A stretch of DNA of 6,735 nucleotides from CAZLBV01 sp964557845 (GTDB lineage Bacteria > Acidobacteriota > Aminicenantia > Aminicenantales > Aminicenantaceae), in contig CAZLBV010000354.1 in NCBI GenBank assembly GCA_964557845.1, positions 1-6,735 on the forward strand. The letters run 5' to 3'. This document shows, piece after piece, positions 6,168 through 6,735 of the stretch. A program made the position numbers and the translations under genes. The notes under the pieces were generated by a model. The model was not told where the DNA came from. It searched no databases and worked only from the letters and a program-made list of their open reading frames with translations. The first letter of the stretch is position 1, and each line of letters begins with the position of its first letter.

Positions 6168-6196
6168 TTGACCTTTTGTCCTTTAAGTTATATTAT
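6168..6196 (+). promoter_or_regulatory. Sigma70-like promoter of the Asp-box protein gene
   Basis: TTGACC (6168-6173), a 17-bp spacer and TATTAT (6191-6196) form a near-consensus promoter with one mismatch in each box. Transcription would begin near 6203, leaving a leader of about 35 bases. This is the strongest promoter-like sequence in the window. Confidence 0.65.
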
Positions 6197-6227
6197 TTTT
6201 TTTCATGTTTTACATACCTTCAAAAAA

Positions 6228-6234
6228 AGGAGAG
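6228..6234 (+). promoter_or_regulatory. Ribosome binding site of the Asp-box protein gene
   Basis: AGGAGAG sits 3 bases before the ATG at 6238, counted from its last G, with the AGGAG core 5 bases away. It follows a run of seven A. It decides the start that gives a clean Sec signal peptide. Confidence 0.75.
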
Positions 6235-6237
6235 ATA

Positions 6238-6735
6238 ATGTCAAAAATCCATTTTAAAACAACAACTCTGCTTGTACTTTTATTGTTAACCGGCTTCCTG
6301 GCACAAACTAGCCTTTGGGCCGAGGCTCCGGTTAAAACCGAGGACCTTAATATTTTCGAATGGCGGCATGTCGGCCCCTGGACCTTCTCAGGGAGGATCA
6401 CCAACTTTGACGTTCCCCCCGGCCAAAGCCAGATCTATTATGTCGCCACCGCCAGCGGCGGCCTGTGGAAAACCGAAGACGGAGGGATCTCTTTTGAACC
6501 CATCTTCGAAAAATACGGCAATATGAGTATGGCAGACGTAGCCGTGGCACCTTCAAATCATGACATCGTCTATGCCGGAACCGGAGAACCCATGCATGCC
6601 CGCTCCAGCGCCCACGGAAACGGAATGTGGAAATCGACCGACGCCGGAAAAACCTGGAATGAATGGCGAAGCCTGGGATTTGATTCTCATGGATTGAATT
6701 CAAATCCGGGATTAAAAGATGTCTCACGAAAGGAT
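6238..6735 (+). CDS. Secreted Asp-box (BNR/VPS10-like) beta-propeller protein, N-terminal part (runs off window)
   Basis: The first 166 codons of a protein that continues past the right edge. Residues 1-30 form a Sec signal peptide: basic start (K3, K7), hydrophobic core LLVLLLLTGFLA (11-22) and a cleavage site near LWAEA (26-30). The mature part begins a beta-propeller typical of large sortilin/VPS10-type or 'glycosyl hydrolase BNR repeat' proteins. WRHVGPWTFSGRITNFDV (42-59) is the usual entry motif and ASGGLWKTEDGG (72-83) a degenerate Asp-box. VAVAPSNHDIVYAGTGEP (101-118) links to a clean Asp-box KSTDAGKTW (132-140). Family members are often about 1000 residues and lie outside the cytoplasm. 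Some are listed as sialidase-like, but no sialidase catalytic residue can be judged here, so enzymatic activity is unproven. After the second Asp-box the sequence is unlike the usual quick return to a GLKD-type strand; GLKD appears only at 158-161. The promoter and ribosome binding site are strong. Confidence 0.85.
   Translation, partial: MSKIHFKTTTLLVLLLLTGFLAQTSLWAEAPVKTEDLNIFEWRHVGPWTFSGRITNFDVPPGQSQIYYVATASGGLWKTEDGGISFEPIFEKYGNMSMADVAVAPSNHDIVYAGTGEPMHARSSAHGNGMWKSTDAGKTWNEWRSLGFDSHGLNSNPGLKDVSRKD

Noticed and set aside
6398..6727. Minus-strand open frame of 109 codons, rich in Arg
   Set aside because: It lies fully opposite the Asp-box gene, which has a signal peptide, a promoter, a ribosome binding site and recognisable motifs. 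The Arg-rich composition is what antisense reading of such a gene gives.

Overview
The window reads as chromosomal DNA from a Gram-negative-type, probably anaerobic or facultative, environmental bacterium. The supporting signs are a Trk potassium system, a Tat-type and a Sec-type export signal, an Old Yellow Enzyme (OYE) family flavoenzyme with a cysteine cluster, and a secreted Asp-box beta-propeller protein of a kind common in Acidobacteriota, Aminicenantes and related lineages. That placement is inference from protein style only. No rRNA, tRNA, CRISPR array, phage gene or transposase gene is visible.

Layout. Positions 1-1471 (minus strand) hold the start of trkH and all of trkA, two genes 9 bp apart behind a good sigma70-like promoter. 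Positions 1568-2911 (minus) hold an OYE-family oxidoreductase with a C-terminal Cys motif. Positions 2912-3347 hold a promoter candidate for that gene, the decayed 3' end of a second copy of the membrane transporter found further right, and the first copy (A) of a roughly 265-bp AT-rich element. Positions 3348-4400 (minus) hold a Tat-exported LD-carboxypeptidase (family S66). Positions 4517-4768 hold the second copy (B) of the element. Positions 4780-6072 (minus) hold an intact polytopic MOP/MATE-superfamily transporter resembling the ANKH family. Positions 6073-6237 are a divergent promoter region. From 6238 (plus) a secreted Asp-box protein starts and runs off the window.

The genes do not form one obvious pathway. 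trkA and trkH work together in K+ uptake; the others look like independently transcribed housekeeping or accessory genes.

The most interesting part is 2943-4780. Two diverged direct copies of a non-coding element with inverted GGGGTC-type ends flank the carboxypeptidase gene, each placed just past a stop codon. Copy A begins about 20 bp from the point where a transporter paralogue is cut off. This suggests a family of small non-autonomous elements linked to local rearrangement. I see no strong evidence for a wholly new multi-gene system here.
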